From: CAWFLT01 sp963816795
GTDB lineage: Bacteria; Acidobacteriota; Vicinamibacteria; Vicinamibacterales; SCN-69-37
Direction of reading: 5' to 3'
DNA length: 64,000 nt
Assembly: GCA_963816795.1 (NCBI GenBank)
Contig: CAWFLT010000014.1
Coordinates: forward strand, 248,001-312,000
The notes beneath the pieces are model-generated. The model saw only the letters and a program-made list of their open reading frames with translations, had not been told where the DNA came from and did not search any database. A program made the translations under genes and the position numbers. Position 1 is the stretch's first letter. Every line of letters begins with the position of its first letter. Below are positions 31,417 to 40,678 of this stretch, one piece after another.

Positions 31417-31590
31417 ATGCCGACAGCCCCACGATCCCGCGTTGCGCTCATCGCGCGATACGCAGCCCTGCTCGCGGTCTTTCTGCTGCTGACTTCGTTT
31501 CCGCGCTCGCTTTCGCGAGTTTGTTTGGGCGAGAGCTGGGAAGCCGTGATGGCGGCGTGGGAGAAATACGAGGGCACGGAGAAGAACTGA
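31417..31590 (+). CDS. Possible small membrane protein, 57 aa
   Basis: From ATG 31417 the frame gives one clear hydrophobic helix (LIARYAALLAVFLLLTSFP) and a soluble tail. It ends inside a CACGGAGAAG repeat, which supplies the last codons (EGTEKN) and the stop. It is divergent from the kinase. No good ribosome site is visible, so it may be spurious. This is all that lies in 31356-31683 apart from the repeat. Confidence 0.35.
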   Translation: MPTAPRSRVALIARYAALLAVFLLLTSFPRSLSRVCLGESWEAVMAAWEKYEGTEKN

Positions 31591-31671
31591 GGCACGGAGA
31601 AGAGCAAACAGGGCAGCCCGCGCGGTTTGTGGCGCGGGCCCGAGGGGCACGCGCCCGCCAACAAAACTCCC
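31563..31671. repeat. Composite intergenic repeat (CACGGAGAAGA plus GC-rich hairpin)
   Basis: Two CACGGAGAAGA-type units (31563-31605) are followed by a GC-rich part with CCCGCGC...GCGCGGGC and a degenerate hairpin GGCGCGGGC...GCGCCCGCC. It ends about 13 bp before the ATG at 31684. The order, purine-rich units first and hairpin second, matches 19530-20005 and 40168-40268. Confidence 0.6.
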
Positions 31672-31683
31672 CGGAGCACTCCA

Positions 31684-33649
31684 ATGACTACGATGAGGCG
31701 CTTCGCGACGGTCGCTTTCGCCGCGTCGATGCTGGTCGCCGCCAGCATCGCGGCGCAGGTGGTGATGCCTGCCAGTCCGGTCCCTGCCGCGGCGTCGCCG
31801 CCGACGCGCCGCCGACCAAGGGCACCGGGCTGATCACCGGCCGAGTGGTCGATGACCGCGGCACGCCAATCGGTCAGGCCATCGTCGCGTTCGGCGGCAT
31901 CGACCGGCCCGGACAAACGGTGAACCGTGTGCTGACGGATCCGGAGGGCCGCTTCTTTTTCAGCGATCTCGGCGCCGGTACCTACACGGTCAATGTGACC
32001 AAGCCTGGTTGGATTGCGGGCGCGTTCGGGCGCCGGCGACCGGCGGAACGCTTGTCGCGTTGTCCCTGAAGGACGGCGAACGGCGAAGTGACGTGACCGT
32101 CACGCTCTGGCGCTACGCCGTGATCGCCGGCCGCGCGGTTGACGAGTCGGGCGATCCGATGGTCGACCTGGATGTGCGGGCGTTTCAGCAGACCTTCATT
32201 GCCGGCCGGCGCCACTTGACGTTCGTCACCCGCGCCAAAACCGATGACCGCGGCATGTTTCGATTCGCAAACCTGCTCCCTGGTAACTACGTAGTGGTGG
32301 CGCCCGCCACGGTCGTCTCCGAGCCGGCCGGATTCGCCGGCGCGATTCGTGCCGAGGGTGAGACGCCGCGCGCGTACTACCAGACGATGACGGCGACCGC
32401 CGCGGCGCCGATGGTGTTCGACCGCGCCGATGTCCGAGCGGCATCGGATCGCCTGGTCTCCTCGGCCATTCGTCTTCCGGGTTTGCCGCAGGCGGATGGG
32501 AGCTGGCGAACGTACGCGACGACGTTCTACCCTTCAACCACCAGGCAGTCGGCCGCGACCGTCGTCGGCGTGCAATCGGGCCAGGAGCGATCTGGCGTCG
32601 ACCTGACGTTGCAGATCGGTCCGACCTTCCAAGTCTCCGGGACACTGCAAGGCCCGGACGGCCGCCCCGCGGCCCATCACGCCGTTCACCTTCTCGCCGC
32701 CGATGCGTTGGAGGCGCCGATCGTCGACGCCGCGACGGCTGTGACGCACGCCGACGGCACTTTCACCTTTTTCGGCGTGCCGCCCGGTCAATATGTGGCG
32801 CGGGTCGTCAAGGTGCCGTGGCCAGGCGGTAACCTGCGGATGGGCCTTGCGGGCGGCACAGGGGCCATTCCGTACGTCACGACATTCGGCGGCGGCCCCA
32901 CGAGCGGACCGCCGGCGCTCCCGACCGAGCCGCTTCTTTACGCGGATCTTCCGATCCTCGTCGCCGATCGCCATCAACGCGATGTCGCCATGACGCTACG
33001 GCCCGGCGCGCGGATGGCGGGGCGCGCGCACTTCGACGGCACGACGCAGCCGATGCCGGCGGCCGCGGAAATGCAAGGCGTTTCCCTGCGGCTCGAACTG
33101 GCAGGCGGACAGCAATACTCGTCGCTTACGTATGGTCAGTTCTCAGGTGACGGTCAGTTCGTCACCGCGGCGATGCCGCCGGGCCGGTACTTTTTCCGGT
33201 CGGCGTCGCCGCCTGGCTGGTTCGTCAAGAGCGCGATCTATCAGGGCCGCGACCTGCTGCACACCGCGGTGGATCTCACCGGCGACATCGACGGCATCGT
33301 CGTGACCTTCACGGACAAGCCGGACCGGGTCACCGGCAGCGTCGAGAGTGCGGACGGCACGACGGCCAGCGATGCCTCGGTCGTCCTGTTTCCGACGGAC
33401 CCAGCGGCGTGGGTCGACTACGGGAACAGCAGTCGTCGAGTCAGCAGCGTGCGGGCCGCCCCCGATGGCACCTTCTCGCTGCTGGCGCCGCCTGATGGCG
33501 AGTACTTTCTCGCCGCGATTCCCGACGAGCTCGCCGGCGCGTGGCGGGATCCCTCTGCGCTCAAGGCCTTGTCGGGCGTGGCCGATCGGATTCAGCTGCG
33601 CAACGGGCAGACGGCGACGCTCACACTGCGCGTGAGGCGTTTCCAATGA
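31684..33649 (+). CDS. Secreted protein with carboxypeptidase-regulatory-like domains (frame-broken)
   Basis: About 655 aa. A signal peptide (FATVAFAASMLVAASIAAQ) is followed by several Ig-like regulatory domains: GLITGRVVDDRGTPIGQAIV, RYAVIAGRAVDESGDPMVDL, FQVSGTLQGPDGRPAAHH and RVTGSVESADGTTASDASV. Each fits the DxxGxF/GxYxV pattern (RGMFRFANLLPGNYVV). The first 130 codons are broken by insertions near 31805 and 32030. It lies 4 bp over the start of a second protein of the same type (ATGA), so the pair is translationally coupled. These proteins are probably surface or periplasmic binding scaffolds; the ligand is unknown. Confidence 0.82.
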
Positions 33650-35439
33650 GGCCACGGTTCACGGCGGCGGCCGTCTGGCTGGTCTCCGCAGCCGCGCTCG
33701 GGGCGCAAGCGCCGGTCGTGCCGCCCGCGCGGGATGCGGCGACCGGCGTCACCGTCTCCTCCGGCACGGCCGCGCTCGCCGGCATCGTCATCGATGGCGA
33801 GAAGCAGCCGGTCCGCCGCGCCTCGGTGTCGATCAGCCGGCGACATGCGTCTCAACCGGCGCACCGTGACCGACGACGCCGGGCGATTTCAGTTCGCCGA
33901 TCTACCGGCGGGCCGCTTCACGATCACGGCGGCCAAAGCGGGCTATCCGGAAACGTCCTACGGCGCGAGGCGGCCGTTCCGCACTGGCTCGGGAGTGATG
34001 CTCGCGGAGGGGCAGCGACTGACCGACATCCAGTTGCCGCTCGCGAAAGGCGCGGTGCTTACCGGCACGGTGTTCGACGATCGCGGCCAGCCGATGCCGG
34101 GCGTGCCGATCATGGCGTGGGAAGTCCGCTCGAGTCTCAGCGGCGAACGCACGCTCGACATGCCGGCGACCGGCGGCGAATGGGTGACGTCGGACGACCG
34201 CGGGATGTATCGCGTGTTCGGACTCCCGCCTGGCGAGTACACGATCGGAACCGCCTGGTTCTTCTCGGGCGGCGAGGCTGACGTACGTGTGCCGAGCGAC
34301 GCGGAGATTCGCGCAGCGTTCCTCGCGGTGACGCCAGATCGGCAGCGCGCCGCCGCCGGGCCCGACTGCGGCGCCGGCGCCAGTGGAGCCGCCGCGCTTC
34401 AACTACACGCCGGTCTTCTACCCGAGCGCGGTCGACCCGCTCGCGGCCGCGACGGTGAAGATCGCCGCTGGAGAAGAACGCAGCGGCATGGACCTGCACA
34501 TGCAGTTCCGTCCGATGGCGCGCATCGACGCGCTGGTGATGGGACCAGACGGCCCGGCGGGTAACGCGAGATTCTCGATGTTCCGGCAGAGTCCGGTCCG
34601 CGCCACCAACTCCGGCCGTGTCTCGAGGACGCGGCCCGACGGCACGTACTCCTCCGGAAGCCTGAGCCCGAGCGACTATTCGCTGCTGGCCGAAGTCCCG
34701 GCGGTGGCCGGCAAGCCGGCCCTGTATGCGCTGGCCAACGTCACGGTCAGCGGCGCCGAGCCGATCAAAGTCGTGATGAACCTCCAGCCGTCGATGATCG
34801 TGACCGGCAAGGTCGTCGTTCGAGGGTCAGACCCTGAAGCCGCCGCCCGACCTCACCCGCGTTCGCGTGTCGCTGTTCACCAACGAGGGCACGCCCAGCA
34901 GCAACACGATGCAGTCCACGACCGACGCGGCCGGCGCGTTCACGGTCGTCGGCGTGATTCCGGGACAGTTCCGCGTCAATGCGACAGTGACGACCGGTGC
35001 GGCGCCGGGCGGACCCGCCTGGACCGTCAAGTCCGTGGTGGCCGATGGCCGCGACGTCACTGACCTGCCGCTGACCATCGTCCCAGGTGCCGCCCCGACC
35101 GTCACCGTGACGTTCACCGATCAGAGCGCGGAGCTGGCTGGAGCGCTGACCCTTCCGGACGGCAAGCCGGCGACCGACTACTTCGTCGTGCTGCTGCCGG
35201 CGGATCGGAGCTACTGGACGGCCTCTCGCGCCGCATCGCCAGCACGCGCCCAGACGGCGCCGGCCGCTATGTGTTTCGCAATCTGCCGGCCGGCAGCTAC
35301 CGGATCGCGGTGACGACAGACCTGGTGACGCGCGATCTGCAGGACATGGCTGCGCTCGACCAGCTCGCCAGCCGAGTCCGCGCCCGTGACGCTGGCCTTC
35401 GGCGAAACGCGCATGTTCGACATCAAGGTCGGCGGGTAA
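33646..35439 (+). CDS. Secreted protein with carboxypeptidase-regulatory-like domains, second copy (frame-broken)
   Basis: About 597 codons from ATG 33646, which overlaps the upstream TGA (ATGA). A signal peptide (TAAAVWLVSAAALGAQ) leads into GTAALAGIVIDGEKQPVRRAS, then VLTGTVFDDRGQPMPGVPIM and DDRGMYRVFGLPPGEYTIG. Later come the repeats DAAGAFTVVGVIPGQFRV and YVFRNLPAGSYRIAV. About five insertions break it, near 33842, 34345, 34825, 35220 and 35385; the corrected frame ends FDIKVGG at TAA 35437-35439. It shares architecture with its neighbour, and the two likely arose by duplication. Confidence 0.8.
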
Positions 35440-35506
35440 AGCGGCCAACTGCACGCGGATTGCAGCCCAATCCGCGCTACGCGTTTGGAAAATGCCCTGA
35501 GGGCGA

Positions 35507-37700
35507 TCACACCGTCGCTTCAGCCATCGCGGGAATGCCGATGGTCACCACTGCGCCGCCGTCCGGGTGGTTGGCGACGGCAATGGACCCGCCGTGGACT
35601 TCAACCAGCGAGCGCGCGACCGCGAGGCCCATCCCCATGCCGCCGGGCTTGGTGGTGACGAACGGCTCGAAGATGTCATCCACGGAGCCAGCCGGCACGC
35701 CCGTGCCGCGATCACGGACGACGAAGACCACCCGCCCGCTCTCATCAGTCGCCGTCTGGATCGTCACCTCGCGCTGCGGCACCGGACAGTCGGACACGGC
35801 GTCCATCGCATTGGTGATGACGTTCAGCAGGACCTGCTCGAGGTCGGTGCGATTGCCGGCCACGACGAGCGGGTCCGGCGCGAACTCGTACGACAGGTTG
35901 ATGCGCCGCAGGACCGCGTCGCTCGCGATGAGCGTGGCGACGTCGCGCACGAGCGCGTTCGCATCGAGGGGGCTCGGTGACCACTCGCTGCGCGTGAGGA
36001 TCTCGCGCACGCGCCGGATCACGTCGCCCGCCCGCCGATCGTCGTCGATGATGTCGACGACGATCTCCCGCAACTGTGGAATCGTGACGCGTCCAGCGTC
36101 GATCAGCCGCCGGGCCGCGTTCGCGTTGTTGAGGATGCTCGTCAGCGGCTGATTGAGCTGATGCGCGAGCGAGGCGGTCAGCTCGCCCATGCTGGACAGC
36201 CGCGCCATGTGCGCGAGCTTCTGGCGCGTCCGCTGGACTTCGACCTCGGCGAGACGCCGCGCGGAGGCGTTGGCGAGCACTTCGGCGACCAGCTCCAACT
36301 GACGGATCTCCCAATGTGGCGCCGGCGACGTCGCGACCGTCGCAATCGTGAGGGCGCCCAGCACCTGACCGCCGGACACGAGCGGCTGGACGATCGCCGC
36401 TCCCAGACCGAGCGCTTGATACGCGCGTCGATCCGCGGCCGCCTCGACCGGCACGGTCTCGAATGATTCGCACACGACGGTGTCGCCGGCGAGCACGCGC
36501 CGGAATGCCCACGGGAACAGGTCGACGCAGGAATGCCCAACGAGTCCGCTGGCGGCTGGCTGCGTCCACTGGGAGCACGCGTGGAAACTGCCGACAGTGT
36601 CCCCCGCTTGCAGGAGACAGACATAGTCGGCTCGCAGGAACTCGCCGACCCGGCGCAGTCCGTCGTCGAACGCCGGCGCGAGCGGCTGGTGCAGGAACCC
36701 GCCAGCGAGTGCCGACAGCAACTCCTCGAATCGGAGACGGTGGCGGAGATCGGCCGCGCTTCGTCGCCGCTCGTCGAGCAGGCCAGCGACGCACATGAGC
36801 GGCATCCCCATGATCGTGAGGTAGGCCTGCACCGCAATCAGGCTCTCGGCAGGTGGCAGTACCGCGAACGGCCGGTTTCCCAAGCTGGCTTCGTAGGTCG
36901 CGATCAGCGCGGTCGTGAACAGCGCCGCGCTCGTTCCGGCAACGCCAAACCTGAGGGCGGCCCAGAAATACAGCGGGAGCAACATCACCGACGGCGTCGG
37001 CGGGAGGCCCGGAATCGCCGGCGTCCCGCGATCGCCGAAGACCCAAACCGCGGTGCACACGACACCCGCCGCGAGCCCGCCCAGCTCGATGGCTCGCCAC
37101 GCCGAGGGCCGGCTCCCAGCCGGTCAGCGCACCGACGCCGCGCACGAGAAGCGGCACGACGCTGAGCTCGGTCAGCACATTGCTGAAGGTGCGCGTCCGC
37201 CAGACGGTCCAGTAGTCGTCGCCTTTGAGCAGATGCACGACGGCGGCGTCGGCGAATGACGACAGCATGGGCGCCGCCAACCCGGCGAAGGCGATGAAGA
37301 CGGCCACTCGCCGAATGGTGTTGAACTCGGACGGCGCGTCGCTCAGCGCCCGGACGAGCCCGGCGGCAATCAGCGCCTCGCTGCAGTTGGTCACGAAGAG
37401 GAGCGCCGAGAGCGCGGGCTCCATCCCGGCCCCAAGCTGGAGGCCCAGGTGCACGGGAAGCGCCGCGCCAAGGCAGACCCACCAGTGGCGCGGAGGAACG
37501 AGGAGCAGCGCCGCCGTCAGGATGGCGTTCGGGGGCCATAGCATCGACGTGGTCGCCGGCCGGAAGGTCAGCGCGATGCCGATCTGCACGCCGACGAAGT
37601 AGGCGACCGCGACGGCGACGGCACAGATAGCCAGTTGGCCGGGACCGAGATGGGAAAACGTTGCGGTCAGTCGCGTCTGGCGCGCCAGAACTCCCCCCAA
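35507..37700 (-). CDS. MASE1-GAF sensor histidine kinase (one inserted base)
   Basis: About 730 aa. The N-terminus has eight or so membrane helices typical of a MASE1 domain (FRPATTSMLWPPNAILTAALL). A cytoplasmic GAF-like domain follows (LSALAGGFLHQPLAPAFDDG, AAIVQPLVSGGQVLGALTIA). The histidine kinase has the H-box ASLAHQLNQPLTSILNNANA, N-box LLNVITNAMDAVSD and G-box GGMGMGLAVARSLVEVHGG. An extra G near 37103 breaks the frame inside PALGWRAIELGG. The start is uncertain: a TTG at 37700 next to a six-base homopolymer is a possibility. No response-regulator gene is adjacent. The HxLNQPL box resembles that of FixL-like kinases. Confidence 0.85.
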
Positions 37701-37860
37701 GGCGTCAGCGATTGTAGTCCCGTACGAGCCAGCCGGATGTAATATCCCTTTCCGTCCGACCCTGACGCGCCCGGCCAGTGGCGAAGACGCCTGTCCTGCA
37801 GAGGAAACAGGCCCCGGGAACGCGGTCAGGCGCCGGTCGTCTAAAGGCTTAGAGAAGTGG

Positions 37861-37924
37861 ACCGCCCGAAGGCGAACGTAGTGAGCCGTGAGGGCGCGCG
37901 CGTGGGGGTGGGGCCCCACGCGCG
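37861..37924 (+). repeat. Structured element ending in GTGGGG-loop hairpin
   Basis: GACCGCCCGAAGGCGAACGT opens an element homologous to the third copy at 19944-20005. It ends in a hairpin with 11-bp perfect arms CGCGCGTGGGG (37897-37907) and CCCCACGCGCG (37914-37924) around the loop GTGGGG. The hairpin is 29 nt upstream of the ATG at 37954, followed by an A-rich spacer and GGAGG. Confidence 0.75.
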
Positions 37925-37953
37925 ACTGAAAAAACAGAAGGATGGAGGCATAG

Positions 37954-38333
37954 ATGAATCGCATGGCTAGCGCACTCGTAGTTGCAATGGCTCTGGTAGT
38001 CGCACCCGCGGTCACCTTCGCGAATGGAACGATGGACCCGCAAACCACGGCGCGGCCGCCAAGACGATGACCGTCGTTGGGTCCGTGACGGCCGTGGCCA
38101 CCGACTCGCTCACCGTGAAGGGCAAGGAAGGCGAGGTGAAGCTTGCGATCGACAAGGACACGGAGGTGACCGCCAAGGGCGCGAGCCACAAGAGTCTCGA
38201 GCTGAAGGCCGAGGGAAAATCGACCAAGCTGACCGACTTCGTGAAGGTCGGGGACGCCGTCACCGTCAGCTACAAAGACGGCACGACGAAACTGGCGACG
38301 AACATTCGCGTCACGACACCGGCGGTGAAGTAG
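37954..38333 (+). CDS. Small secreted protein, DUF5666-like (frame-broken)
   Basis: ATG 37954 follows GGATGGAGGCATAG. The signal peptide is MASALVVAMALVVAPAVTFA. After a break near 38050 the second frame reads MTVVGSVTAVATDSLTVKGK and VTAKGASHKSLEL, then FVKVGDAVTVSYKDG, which resembles DUF5666-type beta-barrel proteins. The span of 380 bp (3n+2) suggests two inserted bases. The mature protein would be about 100 aa. Because the gene is split it is easily missed. Function unknown. Confidence 0.7.
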
Positions 38334-38339
38334 CGACAC

Positions 38340-38404
38340 CGCGAGGAAGCGAGCGGCGAAGCGTCCGAAGCGCGGGCGTGGCCCCGCGGTCTAGAAAAGT
38401 CGAC
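38340..38404. repeat. Truncated copy of the structured element
   Basis: After the DUF5666-like stop, GACACCGCGAGGAAGCGAGC and GGGCGTGGCCCCGCGGTCTA, ending AAAAGTCGAC, match the joining parts of the element at 19660-20005 and the GACACCGCGAAGCG unit near 49930 (minus). It lies between convergent genes and not in front of a start codon. The rest of the gap to 38508 shows nothing I can name. Confidence 0.5.
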
Positions 38405-38507
38405 AGAAGCCAGGCTAGCGGCGGCATCTTTCTTTAGAATCGCCGGCCGCGCACCCACGCTCCGCGCACCCGCACGCTCCGGCTCCTGCGCCCCGCACCA
38501 ATTGCCT

Positions 38508-39659
38508 TCATCTCCCCGCGAGATAGCCCTTTCTCGCCCGCACCTTGTAGTTGCCCTGCCGGACACGGACCTCGATGCTATGCATGGCGCCGTCGAGCGT
38601 TGGCGCCGGAAACGCCAACAGGTATTGGTGGTGCAGCTCGTCAGCCACACGCGCGAAGGTCTTGCCGAGATCGTCGGACGCGCGCAGCTCGAAATAGCCG
38701 CCCCCACCATCGGCGGCGAGCGTTCGCAGGTCGGGATCCGGTAGCGTCGGCAGGCACGGAGGACTGTCTATCTTCTTGTCGGTGCCGCCGCGAATACGCT
38801 CGTCCGGCGGCGGCCCCACGCGTCCACCGCCGAGTCCGCCGATGCCGGTCGGGCCGAGTCCGCCCGGGCGCCCGGGCCCAAGGCCGCCGGGCCGTCCCGG
38901 CACGATCCGGCCGCCAGGTCGCCGGACGCCGTCGGCCGCCCCGGCCCGCCGCGGCCGGAAGGCCCGCCCCGCTGAAATCGGACGAGATCGTCACTCGGCA
39001 GACGGCGCCGGCGAGGCGCCGCACCGGTCGGAGAGGCCAATGGCGTAGACCATCACCTCCTCGGCCTGGGCGCGCGTCCTCACCTCGGCGAAACTCGTCG
39101 CCATGGACGGATCGAATGGGCTGTCCTGTCCGTCAGTGAAAAGCAGCACGACGCGTCGGCCGTCTTGCGGGCGAAGCGCCGTCATGGCGTCCGCGGTCGC
39201 TCTCCAGAGCGGCGTCGGCCCGGGATCCAGCAGGTCTTCGCGGAGCACACGACGCAGCGCCTCGCGATCGCTCGTAAAGTCGGCGGGACCGATCTGGACT
39301 CGCGAGCTGAAGCTGCCCACGCGGGCGCGATCTCCCGGATCGATCTTGCCAATGAACACGTCCGCCGCGTCGCGGACCAGCGTGAAGTTGCGGGTCATGC
39401 TCCCGCTTCGGTCGAGCATGATGACGATGGTGATCGGCTGGCGCGCGTTCTCGAAGACGGACAGGCTCTGGCGTTGGCCGTTGTCGAAGACCTCGAAGTC
39501 CTCGCGGGTCAGGTCGGGCACGAGCCGGCCAGCCTCGTCCATGACCGTGGCGTAGACCGACACGGTGTTGGTGCCAGAACGGAAACGGACCTGCTCCTGA
39601 GTGTCGATCATCGACACACCAGCGAGCCCCAACAGCAAGATGGTCGGAAGGCGGATCAC
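38508..39659 (-). CDS. VWFA-related secreted protein, second copy (frame-broken)
   Basis: About 383 aa. A signal peptide (RLPTILLLGLAGVSMI) precedes TVSVYATVMDEAGRLVPDLT and EDFEVFDNGQRQSLSVFENA. The MIDAS motif is IVIMLDRSGSMTRN (DxSxS), and VVLLFTDGQDSP follows. After a frame break near 38990 comes a Gly/Pro-rich stretch of about 50 residues, then HHQYLLAFPAPTLDG and KVRARKGYLAGR at the end. The linker is longer and lower in complexity than in the first copy at 21007. The protein is likely exported; its partner is unknown. Confidence 0.83.
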
Positions 39660-39780
39660 ATCGGTCCCTGACTAGTCGCTGGCGGATCCATTGATGGCGA
39701 ACGAAGCCAAAGGGCAGAAGGCAAAATAGGCGGAAGGGTCACGGCAAAAAAGGCTAGGCTAAGGGGACCGGAGGGGGCCG

Positions 39781-40190
39781 ATGTCGCAGCGGGGATCGCG
39801 AAAGGGACAGGGGGGAGCCGAGACGGCGGCAGAGTCCACGCATCGAGATCCTCGGCCAGTTCGACGGGCACGCTGATGACCGTCGATACCCCCGTCCGAG
39901 TGCTGGACGTGAGTGCCGGGGGCTTCGGGGCCGAAACCACTCAGCCGCTCGATCCCGGCGGCGTCCATGACTGCCGGTTCGAGCTCCGTCCGGGCGTCGC
40001 GGTCATCCTCCAGGCCAAAGTGATGCATTGCCGGCCCAAGAAGGGCCGGCGCGCCACGACCGTGCGCTACCTGGCCGGCTTCCAGTTCCTCGAGTCGCCG
40101 ACGCCAGAAGCCGATGCCGGCAGAGCCCAGCTGATGGAGCGCGTCGCCGCGACCCTCCAGGGGAAGAGCGAGGGCACGGAGAAGACATAG
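39781..40190 (+). CDS. PilZ-like domain protein (two inserted bases)
   Basis: ATG 39781 begins MSQRGSRKGQG. Removing one G from a run near 39815 and one near 39872 yields RRRQSPRIEILGQFDG and then VRVLDVSAGGFGAET. RRxxR followed by DxSxGG is the PilZ signature for cyclic-di-GMP binding; here the first part reads EPRRRQSPR. The core continues MHCRPKKGRR and YLAGFQFLES. The C-terminus (KSEGTEKT) is encoded by a CACGGAGAAGA repeat that also gives the stop. It is probably a soluble c-di-GMP receptor of about 135 aa. Confidence 0.72.
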
Positions 40191-40268
40191 AGGCCACGGA
40201 GAAAAGCAATGTGGACACCCCGCGCCGCCTGCCGGCGCGGGCTCGAGGCGTGGGGGTGGGGTCCCGCG
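40168..40268. repeat. Composite intergenic repeat with GTGGGG-loop hairpin
   Basis: Two CACGGAGAA units (40168-40207) are followed by CCCGCGC...GGCGCGGGCTCGAGG and the hairpin CGTGGGG (40249-40255), loop GTGGGG, TCCCGCG (40262-40268). Two of the seven pairs are G-U wobbles, which pair as RNA but not as DNA. The hairpin is 10 nt before a run of six A and about 80 nt before the PadR start. Confidence 0.6.
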
Positions 40269-40297
40269 GCCCAAAAAATGAAGCCCTATCCCTTGCG

Positions 40298-40346
40298 CTT
40301 CTAGGCATCCCTTCGTATGATGACGATGCCTAGAAGCCGAAGGGAT
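40298..40346 (+). promoter_or_regulatory. Probable PadR operator, two overlapping inverted repeats
   Basis: A perfect 12-bp inverted repeat, CTTCTAGGCATC (40298-40309) and GATGCCTAGAAG (40325-40336), is overlapped by a second, ATCCCTTCG (40307-40315) and CGAAGGGAT (40338-40346). They end six bases before the PadR ATG at 40352. This is the expected place for autoregulation. It differs from the ATGT...ACAT half-sites of many PadR proteins. Confidence 0.75.
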
Positions 40347-40351
40347 ACCGC

Positions 40352-40678
40352 ATGCCCGACCGTCCGTCGCTGCCGCAAGGCACGCTCGACCTCCTGATCC
40401 TCCGCACGCTCGCCGCCGGCGCCCGCCATGGCTACGGCATCGCGCGGTGGATTGAAGAGACCACGACCGACATTCTGCGCATCGAGGAGGGATCGCTCTA
40501 TCCGGCGCTCCATCGGATGGAGCGCCGTGGGTGGATCGCCGCCGAGTGGGGACGATCCGAGCTCGGCAAGGACATCAAGCGCTACGCGCTGACCCCACAG
40601 GGCCGCACCGAGTTGCGTACGCGGACCGCCGAGTGGGGACAGATCACGACCGCGGTGACGAAGGTGCTGCGCGCATGA
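40352..40678 (+). CDS. PadR family transcriptional regulator
   Basis: 108 aa, intact. The winged-helix signature is LPQGTLDLLILRTLAAG followed by GARHGYGIARWIEE, then EEGSLYPALHRMERRGWI and YALTPQGRTELRTR. It represses genes for membrane transport or stress in other bacteria. It is joined to the ADOP permease by an ATGA overlap at 40675-40678, so the two are translated together. The inverted repeats directly in front of the gene are its likely binding site. The signal it senses is unknown. Confidence 0.93.
   Translation: MPDRPSLPQGTLDLLILRTLAAGARHGYGIARWIEETTTDILRIEEGSLYPALHRMERRGWIAAEWGRSELGKDIKRYALTPQGRTELRTRTAEWGQITTAVTKVLRA

Noticed and set aside
29472..32069. An 865-codon plus-strand open frame
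   Set aside because: It lies antisense to the kinase-propeller gene and shows no family motif; its Arg-rich composition is that of a shadow frame in GC-rich DNA. Only its last part, which enters the regulatory-like gene at 31684, is real.
35745..38339. An 864-codon minus-strand open frame
   Set aside because: Only the middle (MASE1 part) is real; the start is antisense to the DUF5666-like gene and the end is a shadow of the kinase domain.
39748..39790. Start of the PilZ-like gene further upstream
   Set aside because: The corrected frame meets a TAG near 39748 and has no start codon before ATG 39781.
40262..40280. Rho-independent terminator before the PadR gene
   Set aside because: The hairpin is followed by an A-run, not a T-run, on the plus strand, and on the minus strand the T-run precedes the hairpin.
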